From: Entomortierella parvispora
Taxonomy: Eukaryota > Mortierellomycota > Mortierellomycetes > Mortierellales > Mortierellaceae
Assembly (NCBI GenBank): GCA_963573315.1
Contig: OY752144.1
Coordinates: 1,854,501 to 1,918,500 of the forward strand
Direction of reading: 5' to 3'
Length of the DNA: 64,000 bases
In this document: positions 33,971 through 46,477 of the stretch, one piece after another
How positions within the stretch are numbered: position 1 is the stretch's first letter
Layout of the letters: each line of letters starts with the position of its first letter
Notes under the pieces: model-generated
What the model was told of the DNA's origin: nothing
Databases searched by the model: none
The model's input: the letters and a program-made list of their open reading frames with translations, nothing else
Translations under genes and position numbers: made by a program

Positions 33971-35974
33971 AAAACTGTTTTCCCTGTGTCTTTCCTGTAT
34001 CTGAAAATGAAAATGAAATTATCTGTCTCGCAAAGATTTTTGTCTTTCCTTCTTGTTCATCTCTTATAAGTACGCAGACGCGTAACGATGGTATAGCTGT
34101 GGTAGAGGATGTATACAGACTTCTCGGGAATGGTATGAGTCCACCGAACTCTAGGTTTTGAAAGGGTTGGTGACAATCTTGCCCTCAAGTTGGTTATTGG
34201 GCGCGACGGTTGTTGCTGCTGGCTGTTTCCTTTGATATCTCCCTTTCCTTCGCCTTTTTTTCTCTGGAAATTGTTGGTGTGATGTATGGGTCGATGTCTA
34301 AATGATTAACAGGTACATCTTCATTCAGCTGTCAAGGAATAAGACAAACTGTTGACGATACGCTCTCTGGTTTCTTGATCGAGGGCGGATCCCGATGACA
34401 AAGGGGGTGAAGCCAGAGTATGTTGATCAAATTGTGAAAAGGGTCGCTCGGCATGGTGCGTTGGAACTAAAAGATAGAGTATTGCAGAGGCGAGATATGG
34501 TACTGGAGAGGCCATGGAAGGTAATGGTGGCAGTTACAAGAGCGCAAGCGCATTTCAATTGCTCGAGAGAGACGACGAAAAAATTGTGTGCGTTTGCGCT
34601 GTGTTTTTCTCTCTGTGTTTTCACTGTGTTTTCCATTATTAATAATAATTTATTACGCTTCGCCAACGTTCTTGCCCAAGGTCCAGAATATCTACCTTGC
34701 GATTCGGTGGATAGAAATATCAAGCGTCAGTCCACTTAAATTGACAAGCCTGTCAACACTTCTGCTCCTCATACAAGCATGTATCTCTCTCTCTCTCTCT
34801 CAAAAAAAAAAAAAAAAAAGCCCCAATAGTTGGTACTGCAAGGCCGGCTCGAAATCTCGCTTACATTCCATTTATCTATGCAGGTACTATTGGTTCTCCT
34901 CGATCGTTCGCCAGGATCATCATAGGATATAGTCTAATTGAAACAATGTCCTTTGCACGATGTCACTCAATCGTTTTAGGTATGAAGGGAAGGCAGTGTG
35001 TTCTTGCATTCATACTTTGCCATCGTCTTTCTGCATATCAAAATGTGATCCCAATTGTCTCCCAAAACAATAAACGGTCGATAACATTCCCAAAAAGTCA
35101 AATGAGATGGTACTTGCACTATAGACTACATCCAAGTCATCATATGTCCAAAGACTTGCAAAACCACAGTGAAGAGCTCTTCTTGGTGAGCTTTGCGTCA
35201 GAGCGTGGACACGACATGATGTTTAGTATTCCAACACAGTCATGTTGAGAGGATATCAGTGACCCTTGAAATGCAAAGCAGGGCACAACAGAAGAATAAA
35301 CACCCACCACAGTACAATGAACAAGAGAGCCTTTCTGACTTTATTCTCAAAAGACTGAAGCGCCATACTCTCCAACATACACTGTTTAACAGGCCTTATT
35401 TATGTGTTTGGGCGGTGGAGCAATGGAAAACGTTGTACAGTACAATGGAGTTACAAAAGTCGACGGGCTTCATGCTGTGTCCGTGGTGAAAGTTGTTGTC
35501 TTGCCGCTTTCCCTACAACGCATGTTTGTGGAAAAGTTGGCCCTTTTCTATTTTTTTTTCTTCCATCAAAAGAACATGTCTTGTGCTGTTTTGACTTTTT
35601 TTGTTGGCTTGGGTTGTATTTCCTCCCAAGCATCCGTGCAACAGGCGACGTAAGGCTGCATGCATTTCACTATCTGATTTTTGCATTTCCCCCCCCCCCC
35701 CCCCCTACGCCTTCTTTCTCGGTCTCTGTCACTCATTGTCTTGCAAAAAAAAAAACGTCCGGATCTAGGCCCTGTGCTGACGAGCAACCACCCACTACTA
35801 CAAGATCTAAAGTGCTTGTTCATGTACCTCAGTGCAGCACTCATGTACGACAATGGATTGTTGCTTGGCATTTGTTTTTATTTCAACAGTGATTACAACA
35901 ACAACAACAACAAAAAAAGGAATACAAAGGCAAAGCAAGGCAGTGTCTTGGAGCCACTTTTTTTGCGTTCGTTT
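33971..35974. other. Two-kilobase gene-poor stretch
   Basis: No gene is supportable on either strand. It holds a CT dinucleotide run followed by an A run (about 34783-34819) and a C run (about 35692-35704). It may include further eroded parts of the element on its left, and serves as the 3' flank of the P-type ATPase gene. Confidence 0.4.
34783..34819. repeat. (CT)n microsatellite followed by poly-A run
   Basis: About ten CT units then about 18 A. Simple sequence of variable length. Confidence 0.9.
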
Positions 35975-38900
35975 CTAAATCGTCCAACCTGTTCTGCGAA
36001 GAAGCAGTTTTTCAAGCTCGCTCAGAATCACCAAAATGATACAACCTACGATAACTTTTGCCCAAGTGAGGCCATTGACAGGAACCAAGTTCAATACCCC
36101 GTTGAACCCAGGGGTGTAGATACCGATGATCATGAGAGAAAAACTGATTAGAACACCATATATCATCCATCGGTTTCCAAAAAAATTGACTCTGAAGACT
36201 GAGGTTCGCATGGTCCTCGAAAGGAATCCCTGGAGCAACTGCAATGTGGTCAAGAACGTAAATGCCTCTGCATGGGCGTAGTCCAGGTGGTTTTCGGATC
36301 GGTCCGCCCACATGTAGACACCGAAAGTCAAGAGCATCATGGAAAAGGACTGGAAGAGAATAACAGCCAAGGAAGTGATAGTAAGGATGCCACGCTTGGG
36401 TGACCGAGGGAGACGGCTCATCAGCCCCGGTTCTGCAGATTCAACTCCTAGAGCCATTGCAGGGGGAACATCGGCTGTGGATCAATGAATGTAAACAGCG
36501 ATGAGTGCACAAGTTAAGAATATGTCTCTCGCTTTCAAGATTACAGTGATGGGACAGGGCGTTAATTCCCTTACCAATGATGTTCGCCCACAGGATCATA
36601 GTCACCGTAAACGGCAGTTCAACGTTGACAATGGAGCACAGTAAGAACAAAAAGATCTCAGCACAGTTGCAGCTTAACAGGTAGACAATAAACTTGAGGA
36701 TATTGTCAAACACCCTGCGTCCTTCTTCAACGGCTTCGACAATCGTATTGAAGTTGTCATTGGCCAAGACAATATCGGCGGCTTGCTTGGTGATATCTGT
36801 CCCTGCAATGCCCATCGCAACTCCCACATTCGCAGCTTTAATTGCCGGCGCGTCTAAATTGGTGTATAGAATGACGTATGAGTAGAGAGAATGTCGCCAC
36901 AGGTGGCTAGTCCAATTGAGGCAACAACAACCAAGAGTTGAACAAACGGTTTGGCAACTAACCGTTGACTCCATCACCAGTCATGGCCACGGATTCGCCT
37001 CTACTTTGAAGTGCCGTCACCAGCTTAAGTTTGTTGTCCGGGGAAACACGGGCAAACACGTTCGGGAACGGCTTGAGTTCCGCAATAGCCTGCTCTGACA
37101 GCAAATCCAGCTCTTCACCTTTAATGGCACGCCCTCCTTCCTCCAAAATCCCAAGTTCCTTTGCGATCGCACTGGCAGTTTTGATATGGTCTCCAGTAAT
37201 CATAACCACAGTGATTCCGGCCTCTTTGCAAACATGAACACTTTCCTGCACTCCTGCACGAGCAGGATCAATCAAGCCGATGAGGCCCAAGAACACAAAG
37301 TCGTTTTCTGCATATCCAGGTGGCACCTCTTCTTCATGGTCATCATCGTCTACCAGGGCCACATTTGACGCCGTCAAGAGTTCAACGTCGGTCTGAAGAT
37401 GGGTCGGTGGTGCAACCTCCTTTTCAGACTTGATCTTGTTAATGTCGTCCAAGCCATCACCAACCCTTTGCTTTGTTGATCCACCACCATTAATGAGAAC
37501 TCTCTTGTAGGCCAGGCCCAGTACTCGAAGGCCCTCATCAGCCATTTTCCCTGAAGCCTCTGATACATGGTCATAGAATCCTTCTGTCACGGGTCGAGTG
37601 AGCTCTGGCTGACCGGGTTTCAAAATATCCAGTGGGGACGCAACAGCTGCTGGCTCGACCGTAGGAAGGTATCCAATGCATCGATTAAGAATCTCCTCGG
37701 GCGCTCCTTTGGCCAAAACGAACTCGAAGTGATCATTCGGCTGACCTTCTAGTGGCGCGCTATACACAACGCTCATCACTTTGCGTTCGCTGTCAAATGC
37801 CTGCTCGTAAATGCGATTGTACCCTAGATCCTGAAAGAACGACTTTGCAAAGCCTGCCTTTTGTGCAGCGACGACCAGCGCAACCTCAGTCGGGTCTCCA
37901 ATCCCCTTCCACTCAGGCGCTCCGTGTGCTGTTGTACACTTTTCTGTTTCCGGTTCTACAGCGTCAGTATCGACAGGAACTGTCGTGGCTACGGTAGGGT
38001 CCGCCTCTTTCATGACAACTGAGGAGTTGTTGCAAAGTGATGACACCATGAGAGAAATAAGCATCTGTGCCGGTGCTTGGTCTAGGGTTTTCCCGAGGAT
38101 TCGTGGAACCTCACCACTGGAGGACGTTAGGGTCACATCTCCTTTGTTCGGGTCTAGACTTGTGCTCTCTGTAAATCCATACGTTACTCCGTCGCTGGTC
38201 CAGAGCTCTGCAGCACCCATTTTCCCTTCCGTCAAAGTGCCAGTCTTGTCTGAACAAATGAATGTAACACTTCCAAGCGTCTCTACTGCAGGAAGGGTGC
38301 GTACAATTGCTTTTCTCGAGGCCATTCGCCGGACTCCCAGTGCCATCGTCACCGTTACAACAGCAACCAATCCCTCGGGAATAACAGATACCGCCAAACT
38401 AAAGCGAAGAGAAGAAAAACAGACTAAGCTTATGGCTCTTCGTACTTCGCAGTCATCAGTTAAAAATCGTTCATCTACCTCAGGGCGACCTTAAGGGATT
38501 CTCCAACAGGGTGATGGTATCCAATCTTGATGCCAGCCATAATGGCACAAAGAACAATGGCGAAGACGACAAGCAGCTTTCCAAGCATGGCAAGCTTACG
38601 CTGAACAGGCGTCATCACCTTGGTATGCCCGGTGATGGCCGCGCTAATCTTTCCCATCTCGGTCAATCGTCCAGTTCGAACGACAATACCTTTGCCTCGA
38701 CCTTTGGCTACAACAGTTGCCATGAACGCGTTTCCTTTACAGTCGCCCAATGGGAGCTTTCGTGTCAATGTTCTGATCTCCTTAGGATCCTTGCTGACAG
38801 CCACGGACTCTCCTGTTAGAATAGATTCGATAATCTCCAGTTGAGATACCTCGGCCAATCGTAGATCTGCAGGAACGGACTCTCCTTCTTCCAAAATTAC

Positions 38901-40468
38901 AATATCGCCAGGGACAAGTTCTTCAGAGTCGATCAAGCATGTAGCCCCGTCTCGAAGGACCTGGGCCATGGGCACAGACAGCTTTGTCAATGCGTCGAGT
39001 GCTTTCCCCGCCTTATATTCCTGCGTGAATCCAATAATGGTGTTAAGGACAACGACGATCAGTAGTACTGCCATAGGAATGAAGTCTTTAGTGGCGGCCA
39101 TAAGAACCGCCACGGCCAGCAAAAGCAAGATCATGAAATCCGTCAATTGTGCCCAAAGCATCTTGAGCGCCGAAGTCTTTGGCGGTTGAGGCAGGACGTT
39201 CTTCCCGTAGTGCCCCTGCAGTGCTGGGATGGCCTCTGATGGAAGTCCTGTCTCTAATGATGTTCGGAACATTTTCAAGCAGCGCTTGATCTGACGATCA
39301 AAACAGAGGGCTATAGTAACCACCGAGGCTTAAGGTTAGTCTGAAGAGTATATGGTTCCCGGGAAAATGCAATCTACTGATGTCAAGGAGTTTGCCAGCG
39401 GTCTCTCTGTGTTACCTTGCGGAGCAAGGATGACTCCCCCCATTTCGGGCATTTTTTCCGCTTTCACATAGTCTGCATGCTCTCGCATGCAATGCTGAAC
39501 GTCGCCTTGGCCATCGCTCTTGACCAACTCTTTCCAATCAGAGAATTGCGGATAGATGGTTGTCAATAAGGCAATCAGCGCTACTGAGGACTGCTGTTCC
39601 TGCACCGTCGATCCCGCTCCACATCGGACATCGAGCTTGAGGGCATGACGCAGATCAGAAACAGGTTTTTCCCCCACAGCCTGGCGGAATTCTTGGACTA
39701 TTTGGCAACAGAGCTTGCCCCTTCAGTGTTCTGCAAACTTGTGCCTCCACGGTTGTTGTCCCGAGTGGCGTTTCTGCTGCATCATACCTTCTAACAGAAA
39801 CTCTCCAAAGAGTTGAAAGGCGACATCGGCTTCTTCCGAGAGGGCTTGGCTTTGACTGAAGCGGCCCTTTTTTTCCGAGTCGCCCATATTCATAAGGAGA
39901 CCATCGGCGAGACGCTTCATGATGTCGTAGTCCAGGCTGGGGAAGCGACCGCCCTTGATGCGGTATTCCATAACATATCGAAGTCCATCCATGATTTCCT
40001 CGAGAGAAATCTCCTTGTTGCTCTGCACATCAAAGAGATCGACGACTAATAAAGGGATTGAACTTGGCGAGCGTTAGGACCGTCACTTTCCAAACACATG
40101 CGAAGTCGCGTGAGCGGTGTACCGTTGATGTCGATCTGATGCTCAATACTGGCCTAAGGAGACGAGGATGAGATAATGATGTCAAAACATTGTTGCTGGT
40201 ATGGTTGCTGCCAAGCTGCCAGGGAAGGCAAGGGTGTTGCGTTTACTTTTCCATCCTTAAGGTTGGAGTATATCGAGTATCCCTCTGCTGTCGAGGGCAC
40301 TGCTCCTGGCAGGGCAGAGGGTACGGCATCGTCCTTGACGTCCGGCGTATCTTCACGAGCAAACGCGAGCAGCTTTTTGACACTGTCTCTTCTTGATGGA
40401 ACGCCTGTAGCATGAATGGCATCCTTCATATCGCCGGCGCCAGGATTAGGGGGACTGGGATCGGCCAT
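35975..40468 (-). CDS. Type II P-type cation ATPase with long N-terminal extension
   Basis: Cation pump, probably Ca2+/Mn2+ type. Eight exons (40468-40247, 40153-40123, 40045-39788, 39697-39416, 39310-38479, 38398-36963, 36853-36575, 36474-35975; minus) give 1279 residues, all phases consistent. The pump starts at about residue 265 with a cation-ATPase N-terminal motif ([14 protein letters not shown]), then has LTGES, TM4 [28 protein letters not shown], the spliced GDGVNDAP and ten membrane spans. TM4 Glu and the TM6 residues in LWANIIADVPP match the single-site Ca2+ pumps. The first 264 residues belong to no family I recognise; the exons joining them have clean GT-AG ends. The nearest named relatives are Pmr1/PacL, but the substrate is not proven. 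Confidence 0.88.
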
Positions 40469-40983
40469 TCCGTGAGAAGTGAGGATGACGCCGTGTATTA
40501 GTTAGTGGTCAGCACTTATATATATAAATTTTTTTTGGACAGAATCTGCAATGCGTCGTGTAAAGGAGGACAGATGGATGCTGCAAAAAAGGACGAGATG
40601 GAATGAATGGGCATGTGAATGCAAGAAGGAAAAATTAGCTGGTGTCCGACCATTCGCCTATTTTTTTTATTATCGCGGTTGCCTTGCTCTTCTTGTTCAA
40701 GAAGGTCCGAGACGCGCGCGGGTCGACTTCAAGAGCACTCGCACAGCTGCGTTTGCTACCATACACACCCGTCTGCCTTGATCTGCCCTGGAGGGGCAGG
40801 ACGATGCTCGCTCCATCATGGTCCTTCCTCCTTGGGCTCTCTGGCGCACACGCCAGTCAAGTATCCATTGCCCAGCATGACCGATATTCCACATTCCCGA
40901 GCGTGCCAGTCAATGGCAGGAAGGAAGAAAAGGACCCTTTTTCTTCATGGAACAAAATATTTTTATTTAGTAGTGTGCAGTCC
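40469..40983. promoter_or_regulatory. Promoter of the P-type ATPase, 3' flank of the F-box gene
   Basis: Both neighbours run on the minus strand. A TATATATA stretch (about 40518-40528) lies 50-60 bases upstream of the ATPase start and is a candidate core promoter. No gene seen. Confidence 0.4.
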
Positions 40984-42909
40984 TCACAAAGGCCACACCG
41001 AGATGGATGCGCCGTGCTTGTTGGTTTCGTCGATAAGCGTGTGCAAATGGTTCTCATGTCGGTTGAGGCTGGGCTCATATGTCCGATAGTCAGTGGCCGA
41101 GGGCAGGCTGTACGCTATCACTCTCTCCACCATTCGCTCCTTACGGGAGGCTGGACCAATCCTTGCTTTCTGAAGTTCATCTTCCTCCTCCTCTTCCTCC
41201 TCCTCGGCTTCCGATACGTCTTCCCACTCGTCTTCGTCACCTGGCGAAGAGGAAGCGCCACCGTGGCACCCACATCCTTCGTGATGCTCGCGTTCTTGCT
41301 CATATAACTCATTAACGTTGATATGAGGGAAGGCCCTAAAAAGGATGGGTCTCAGCTGGGTGGCCTTGGACTCCTCCACATGTAACTTCCAGGATATTTG
41401 ACGAAGGTGAGGCCAAGATCTGGCCATGAATTTGACATCAGTCGATGTCATTTTCTGAGGAATCTTGTCGTAGGTGAGTTTCTCTAACCACCTCAGCTTG
41501 CCCAAATATCGAAGCCCTCGACTCAGTCGGAAATCCAGGCCGCGATTATCCTTCTGGGCGTGTATCTGCTCCCAGCAGCCAGGATGCACGCCTACTTCGA
41601 GTTCCCGTAGCTGAGTCATTTTTCCGATCTGCGCGAGGACTTGCTCGTTCCACATTGGCGCATCGGCACCTGCAACGCAGACAGAAAGGGACTCCAGTCC
41701 TTTGCAGACCCAAGGCTTTGGAGGAGCCGCAGCTTTGGCTGGAGGCGGAAGAGACTTTCCTTTAGGAATCCCACCAGGTGTTTTTTCAGCTATCTTCCGA
41801 TCCTTCGCTGCCAAGAATGCCCGGATTTCATCCGCTCCATGGCCGGAAACAACATCACACGCCTCCAGCACATTTGCCCGGAATCGCTTCAATCTCGGGC
41901 ACGATGACAGGACCTTCTGGACCATTACGCTTGAGAAGTCATCACAGCCTGCGAAATCGAGATCCTCGAGGGTTTCGAAATGCCTCTCCAGCGCACGGAA
42001 ACCACTGTAATGAATAGCGCAGGTGGCGGCTCGGAATCTTTTCAGAGGTGGACAGGCGTTCAGGATAGCCTCGATATCGGCATCCGTGTGACTAATATTG
42101 AGGATTTGCAAATCCAGAGAGTGCAGCTTTGGGAGCTTTTTTTGCTTGAAGAGATCGCAGAGGGCTTTCGTCGGGAGACGGCGATCCTGCCTAGAGGATG
42201 GGGCGCGGCCGCCCGTGATGGTTGATCCGATATCCCAACGAAGGAGCTCCAGATTCGGGCATCGCTGGATCCATGTTAACTGGTTCGCCAAGCTCAACTC
42301 AGAACCAGTTACCGATAGAGAGAGCCGCTTCAATTCCGGGAAGCTAGGCCAATGCCTCCAGTCAGGGTTTATACGTTCATGGAAGGTGATGTCAAGCTCT
42401 AGAGTCTTGAGATGTTGGGCAACGTCGAGCAGGCGCTCCAGGGACTCGTCTGTGAGGCCAAGATCTGTCAGACGCATTCCTTTCAGACTATGAGACAGTG
42501 GGGACAGCCCTCGCATCATCAATGTTGGCATCAGAGTCAGGTTGCCTCCAAACTTCATAACGACGAGTCGAGGATTTGCTCGAACTAGGGCTAGGACTCC
42601 TTCCGGCGAGGTCTTTTCCATGTGCCTGATTTCCACATCAAGACGCTTGAGATTGGTGCAGTGGGTGCGGAGCATGGCAAGGTATGGGCCTGAGAGATGG
42701 ACACGAAGCTGTCGAATGTGACGGGCATGCTTCCTTAGGACGGCGACAGTGGGCATGACAACCTCGGCGGGATCCTCGGTGGTGGTGATGGCACAATAGA
42801 GCGAAGGAGTAAATGCTTGGTACCAACTCTTGCTGACGCGGGCACAGGAGGCGAGGTCGAGGGTATCCATGAACAGGCCGACATTGAGTTCGATTTCAAA
42901 GAGATCCAT
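40984..42909 (-). CDS. F-box / leucine-rich-repeat protein
   Basis: Probable substrate receptor of an SCF ubiquitin ligase. A single exon encodes 641 residues from the ATG at 42909. The N-terminus (FEIELNVGLFMDTLDLASCARVSKSW) is an F-box-like motif. It is followed by irregular leucine-rich repeats of the form LKRLDVEIR, LKTLELDI, LKRLSLSV, LHSLDLQIL and LEDLDFAGC to about residue 500. The C-terminus holds a Cys/His patch (EHHEGCGCHG) and an uninterrupted acidic run (about ten Glu) before a basic end. Mortierellaceae carry very many F-box/LRR genes, so the target cannot be guessed. It is head-to-head with RAD4, 190 bases apart. Confidence 0.85.
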   Translation of the reverse strand: MDLFEIELNVGLFMDTLDLASCARVSKSWYQAFTPSLYCAITTTEDPAEVVMPTVAVLRKHARHIRQLRVHLSGPYLAMLRTHCTNLKRLDVEIRHMEKTSPEGVLALVRANPRLVVMKFGGNLTLMPTLMMRGLSPLSHSLKGMRLTDLGLTDESLERLLDVAQHLKTLELDITFHERINPDWRHWPSFPELKRLSLSVTGSELSLANQLTWIQRCPNLELLRWDIGSTITGGRAPSSRQDRRLPTKALCDLFKQKKLPKLHSLDLQILNISHTDADIEAILNACPPLKRFRAATCAIHYSGFRALERHFETLEDLDFAGCDDFSSVMVQKVLSSCPRLKRFRANVLEACDVVSGHGADEIRAFLAAKDRKIAEKTPGGIPKGKSLPPPAKAAAPPKPWVCKGLESLSVCVAGADAPMWNEQVLAQIGKMTQLRELEVGVHPGCWEQIHAQKDNRGLDFRLSRGLRYLGKLRWLEKLTYDKIPQKMTSTDVKFMARSWPHLRQISWKLHVEESKATQLRPILFRAFPHINVNELYEQEREHHEGCGCHGGASSSPGDEDEWEDVSEAEEEEEEEEDELQKARIGPASRKERMVERVIAYSLPSATDYRTYEPSLNRHENHLHTLIDETNKHGASISVWPL

Positions 42910-43099
42910 GGCTGGGAGGAGATGGAATGGAAAGAGAGGGCAGGTGGAGAAGAAGAGCGAGAACGGGAAGAACACGAAAAGAAAGAGAGGAAGAAGAGCA
43001 AGAAAGAAAGAAAGTCGTCTGAAGAAGACAGACAGCAAAAAGGGACATTTTTTCCTGCCCTTCCTTCATTCGCTTCTTCCCACTCCCTCGTTCCTCCTC

Positions 43100-46000
43100 A
43101 TGCCGCCCAAGAGAACAGCTGCTAAGCGCACCGCTGGGACCACCATTCCTCACCCAGCTACAGCCACAGCCATGGCCCCCTCGCCTTCATCCTCTGCTCC
43201 CGCTCCTCGCGGACGCACGAGTCTTCGGCGACCGGCGTCTGCCCGGTTTGTGGCTGCAGGGCCGTCGGATTTGACCCAAAACGCCACCAATTCGGATGTA
43301 GTCATGTCGACTGATTCTGAAGACTCGCCCATGGAGCATGCACAGTCAGGCATGGACGCTCTAGAACAGGAGAGTACACGCGCACAAAAGAGACCAGCCG
43401 AAAGCGACCATTTTCCTGCCAAGCAAAGAAAAAGACTCGTTCCGGAGGTCGAGTCCGACGTTTTTGAGGAAGCGAGCCTCGCAAACATGACTGTCGACGA
43501 TACAGTCTTGTCAAACATTGAGCAAGAGGGAAGCTCCGAAGATGATGAGGTCAACTGGGAGGAGGTCCCTGTTCCCGGTAAAGACAAGGCTTTTGTCTAC
43601 TTACAGGACGTTTGCCTACTTTTATCTGCCACCCCTTGCACTGCAAATGCGCATTAACACTGACATTCCATATTTCTTCAGCAGTGGAACCAGAGCAGCA
43701 AAACGAACAGCAAGATTATTCATACGAGGACGAGGAGCTATCAGGACCTTGGCAATACAATGCAGTGGAGATCATCTTTGACAAACCGCCTGTCGAGGCC
43801 AGCAAGAAGTACAGTGCCTTGGTCATACTGTTTGGCTCCATGAACAAGTGTAAAATCTGACCAAACGAAACGTTCCTCACCTTAGGACACCTGGTCGAGG
43901 GATCACAAAAGAAGACAGGATTATTCGCGTCTTAGTACATCAAACTCACCTTCTTTGCCTAATCGCCAATGGCCTACGCCGGAACCGCTGGATCAACCAT
44001 CCAAATCTGTCGTCCGTTGCCCTTTCCTTGGTTCCGACCCATATAGCGGAACCCCTTCAAGTGACACGGAATGACCCAACTCGGGAAGTGAATGCCCTTC
44101 AAGTCTTGGCAAGATGGTGGATGGATTCTTTCGTGGTGACTGGGCCTGTTATTCAACTACAGGAATATGTCGACGTGGAGGCGCAAGGCTTTGAGGTAAT
44201 GTATCAACCTTGATGGCATCCCTCGCGGAATGACACTGTCATCTAAACACACCGCTATTTTCTTTTCTAGGGTGCGTTTCCTGACAGCCCAGTAGAAAGT
44301 ATAAAGAAACGGAAAACCCTTCAGCGACGGCTGTTGAACAGGAGTGGATCGAGCGATGTTTGTGCACAATTGTTTACCGCCATCTGTCGATCTCTTGGAC
44401 TGAAAGCCAGGATCATCGAATCACTGCAAGCCTGTCCTTTCAAAGTGACTTTACCAAAGGACGAATCTATTACTCCAGTAGAAGCAGTTACAGACAAAAG
44501 CGTGAACTCGGTCAAAAAAGGGAAAAGAAAAAAGAAAGAAGTGGAATTGGACGAAAATGATACGACGAGAGGTTCTCGTGTGGTCATTCCAACGCCTCAC
44601 CGGACAGGAAAGAAACCCATCAAGTTTCCACCAAATCACAAGCAGTCGGGTAAGCGTGCTTTTGATTACGTGTTTGACAGATTCCCGATGCATGCGCCTA
44701 ATTGAACCTATTGAACTGGTAGATCCACCGGTGTTCTGGACAGAGGTGTACTCGACGTTGAGCAAAAAATGGATCACCATTGACCCTGTTCGAGGATTTG
44801 TAAACGCTCCACTGAAGATGCATCCTTCGACAACCTGCCACACCAATAGTTTGGCTTACGTTGTGGCATACGACGAAGGTATATTGAAATAACGGGTTTT
44901 GGATATTTAATGACCCATTCAAAGGGAAGCGGAGGTGTAACATATCACTTGTTGAATTTAGATGAATATGTCACCGATGTTACCCGGCGATATACCAGTC
45001 AATGGGGGAGTGCCACCAAAAAGCTGCGGGTCCAACCGTCTGGCCCAGAACGGTTTGATTGGTGGGCACAGACAATGCAAGGACTGGCGAATCCACATCC
45101 CACAAAGGAAGAGGATATTGAAGAAGCACAATTGCTGCAAGCCGAGATTTCTGAAAGGATGCCGACCAAACTTGGAGACTTTAATAACCATCCTCTGTAA
45201 GCCATAGACGTGCTTAATACCCCATTGTCGAAGACTATCCAACTAACGTATCTATATTCCTTTTAGTTACGCCTTGGAAAGGCATCTCAAAAAGTTTGAG
45301 GTCTTGCATCCCAAGATTCCTGTCCTGGGTCACATTCGAGGAGAAGCCATATTTCCCCGAAGCTGTGTCAAGCAAGTTCGGTCAAAGGAGAACTGGCTCA
45401 AACGCGCTCGACAGATGAAGAGTGACGATCTTATTCCAGTCAAATGGGTCAAATCCCGCCCAGCAACTATTTATCGAATGCGTCTTCAACAGCAAGCGAC
45501 GCTATCTGGCAAGACTAGCAGTAGTAATAAGGATATCAGGAATCTTGACAACGATGAGGATATGCAAGACAACCAGAGCGAGAATGGATCTGAGGATGGT
45601 AGTGGAGCAGATCAAATTCCATTGTTTGGAGAATGGCAAACAGAGGAGTATCAGCCTCCTTGGGTCGTAGATGGTAAGGTTCCTCGGAATCAGTTTGGAA
45701 GACAGGATGTTTTCACGCCAGCCATGGTGCCAATTGGTGGTACTCATCTCAAAGGTAAGCTAGTAGCCCGCTGTAATTTTGTTAATCCAAGGATCGAAAG
45801 AAATACTTACAAATCGCAATACTTTTGACTGACATGATGACCTAGGTCGCAGTATTGCTCGCATTGCCCGACAACTCGGTGTGGACTATGTAGAAGCTGT
45901 GGTATGTTTTCAATGTTTTCCTCTCAATTGAGGACTGCTTAATCTTCAAAGTTAATAATGGATTTCATTGCTTTTTGTGTTCCTCAGACAGGGTTTGAGT

Positions 46001-46389
46001 TCCAATCTCGCAGGTCCTTGCCCATCATCCAAGGCATTATTGTCCCTACTGAATGCGCAGAGCTTGTCATGGACGCTTATCACGAAGTATCGCACCATGC
46101 AGACCAAGAAGCAAACAGGAAAAAGAAGGCCGAGATTTTGAAGCGCTGGCGAAAGCTTATTAAAGGAGCCATGGTGCGGGCTAGGTTGTTAGAAGAGTAT
46201 GGTGAGGGAGAGGATGACGACAAGGACAGTTGGGTTCCACAAGATGATGATGACGACGACGATGACGACGACGACAAAAACAGGGCCAATGATGACGGAG
46301 TAACGCACAGTCTACCAGATTTTGAGCGCGAAATGGTTGATCAAGCAAATGTACAGGAAGAAGAAGGCGGCGGATTTATGGTGGATTGA
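43100..46389 (+). CDS. RAD4: Nucleotide excision repair damage sensor Rad4 / XPC
   Basis: Binds helix-distorting DNA lesions with Rad23 and starts global nucleotide excision repair. Nine exons (43100-43577, 43682-43808, 43886-44195, 44271-44649, 44723-44878, 44962-45196, 45267-45754, 45846-45901, 45988-46389), all in phase, give 876 residues (yeast 754, human 940). The transglutaminase-like fold spans about 200-560 (GSSDVCAQLFTAICRSLGLK, DPPVFWTEVYSTLSKKWI, DEYVTDVTRRYTSQW). BHD1-3 follow: LERHLKKFEVLHPKIPV, GHIRGEAIFPRSCV, TPAMVPIGGTHLKG, FEFQSRRSLPIIQGIIVP. An Asp run (about 828-840) sits near the C-terminus. A tempting extra exon at 44930 was dropped because the shorter splice restores the conserved DEYVTDVTRRY. 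Confidence 0.94.
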
Positions 46390-46477
46390 AATAAATTTTG
46401 CAAACAATTTTGACATCTTTATTGCTTCAGCCTTTAAAAAAGGGATAATGGTCAATTGATTCTTCCTGCTATTGCTT

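Noticed and set aside
39723-40468. Separate small gene upstream of the type II ATPase
   Set aside because: Its frames stop only because introns were read through; GT-AG splicing joins all four pieces in phase to the pump.
40984-42909. Plus-strand frames within the F-box gene
   Set aside because: No family features, while the minus strand gives one uninterrupted 641-residue LRR protein.
44910-44961. Extra RAD4 coding segment reading GGVTYHLLNL
   Set aside because: Ending the intron at 44961 keeps phase and restores the conserved DEYVTDVTRRY; the longer version needs a poor acceptor.
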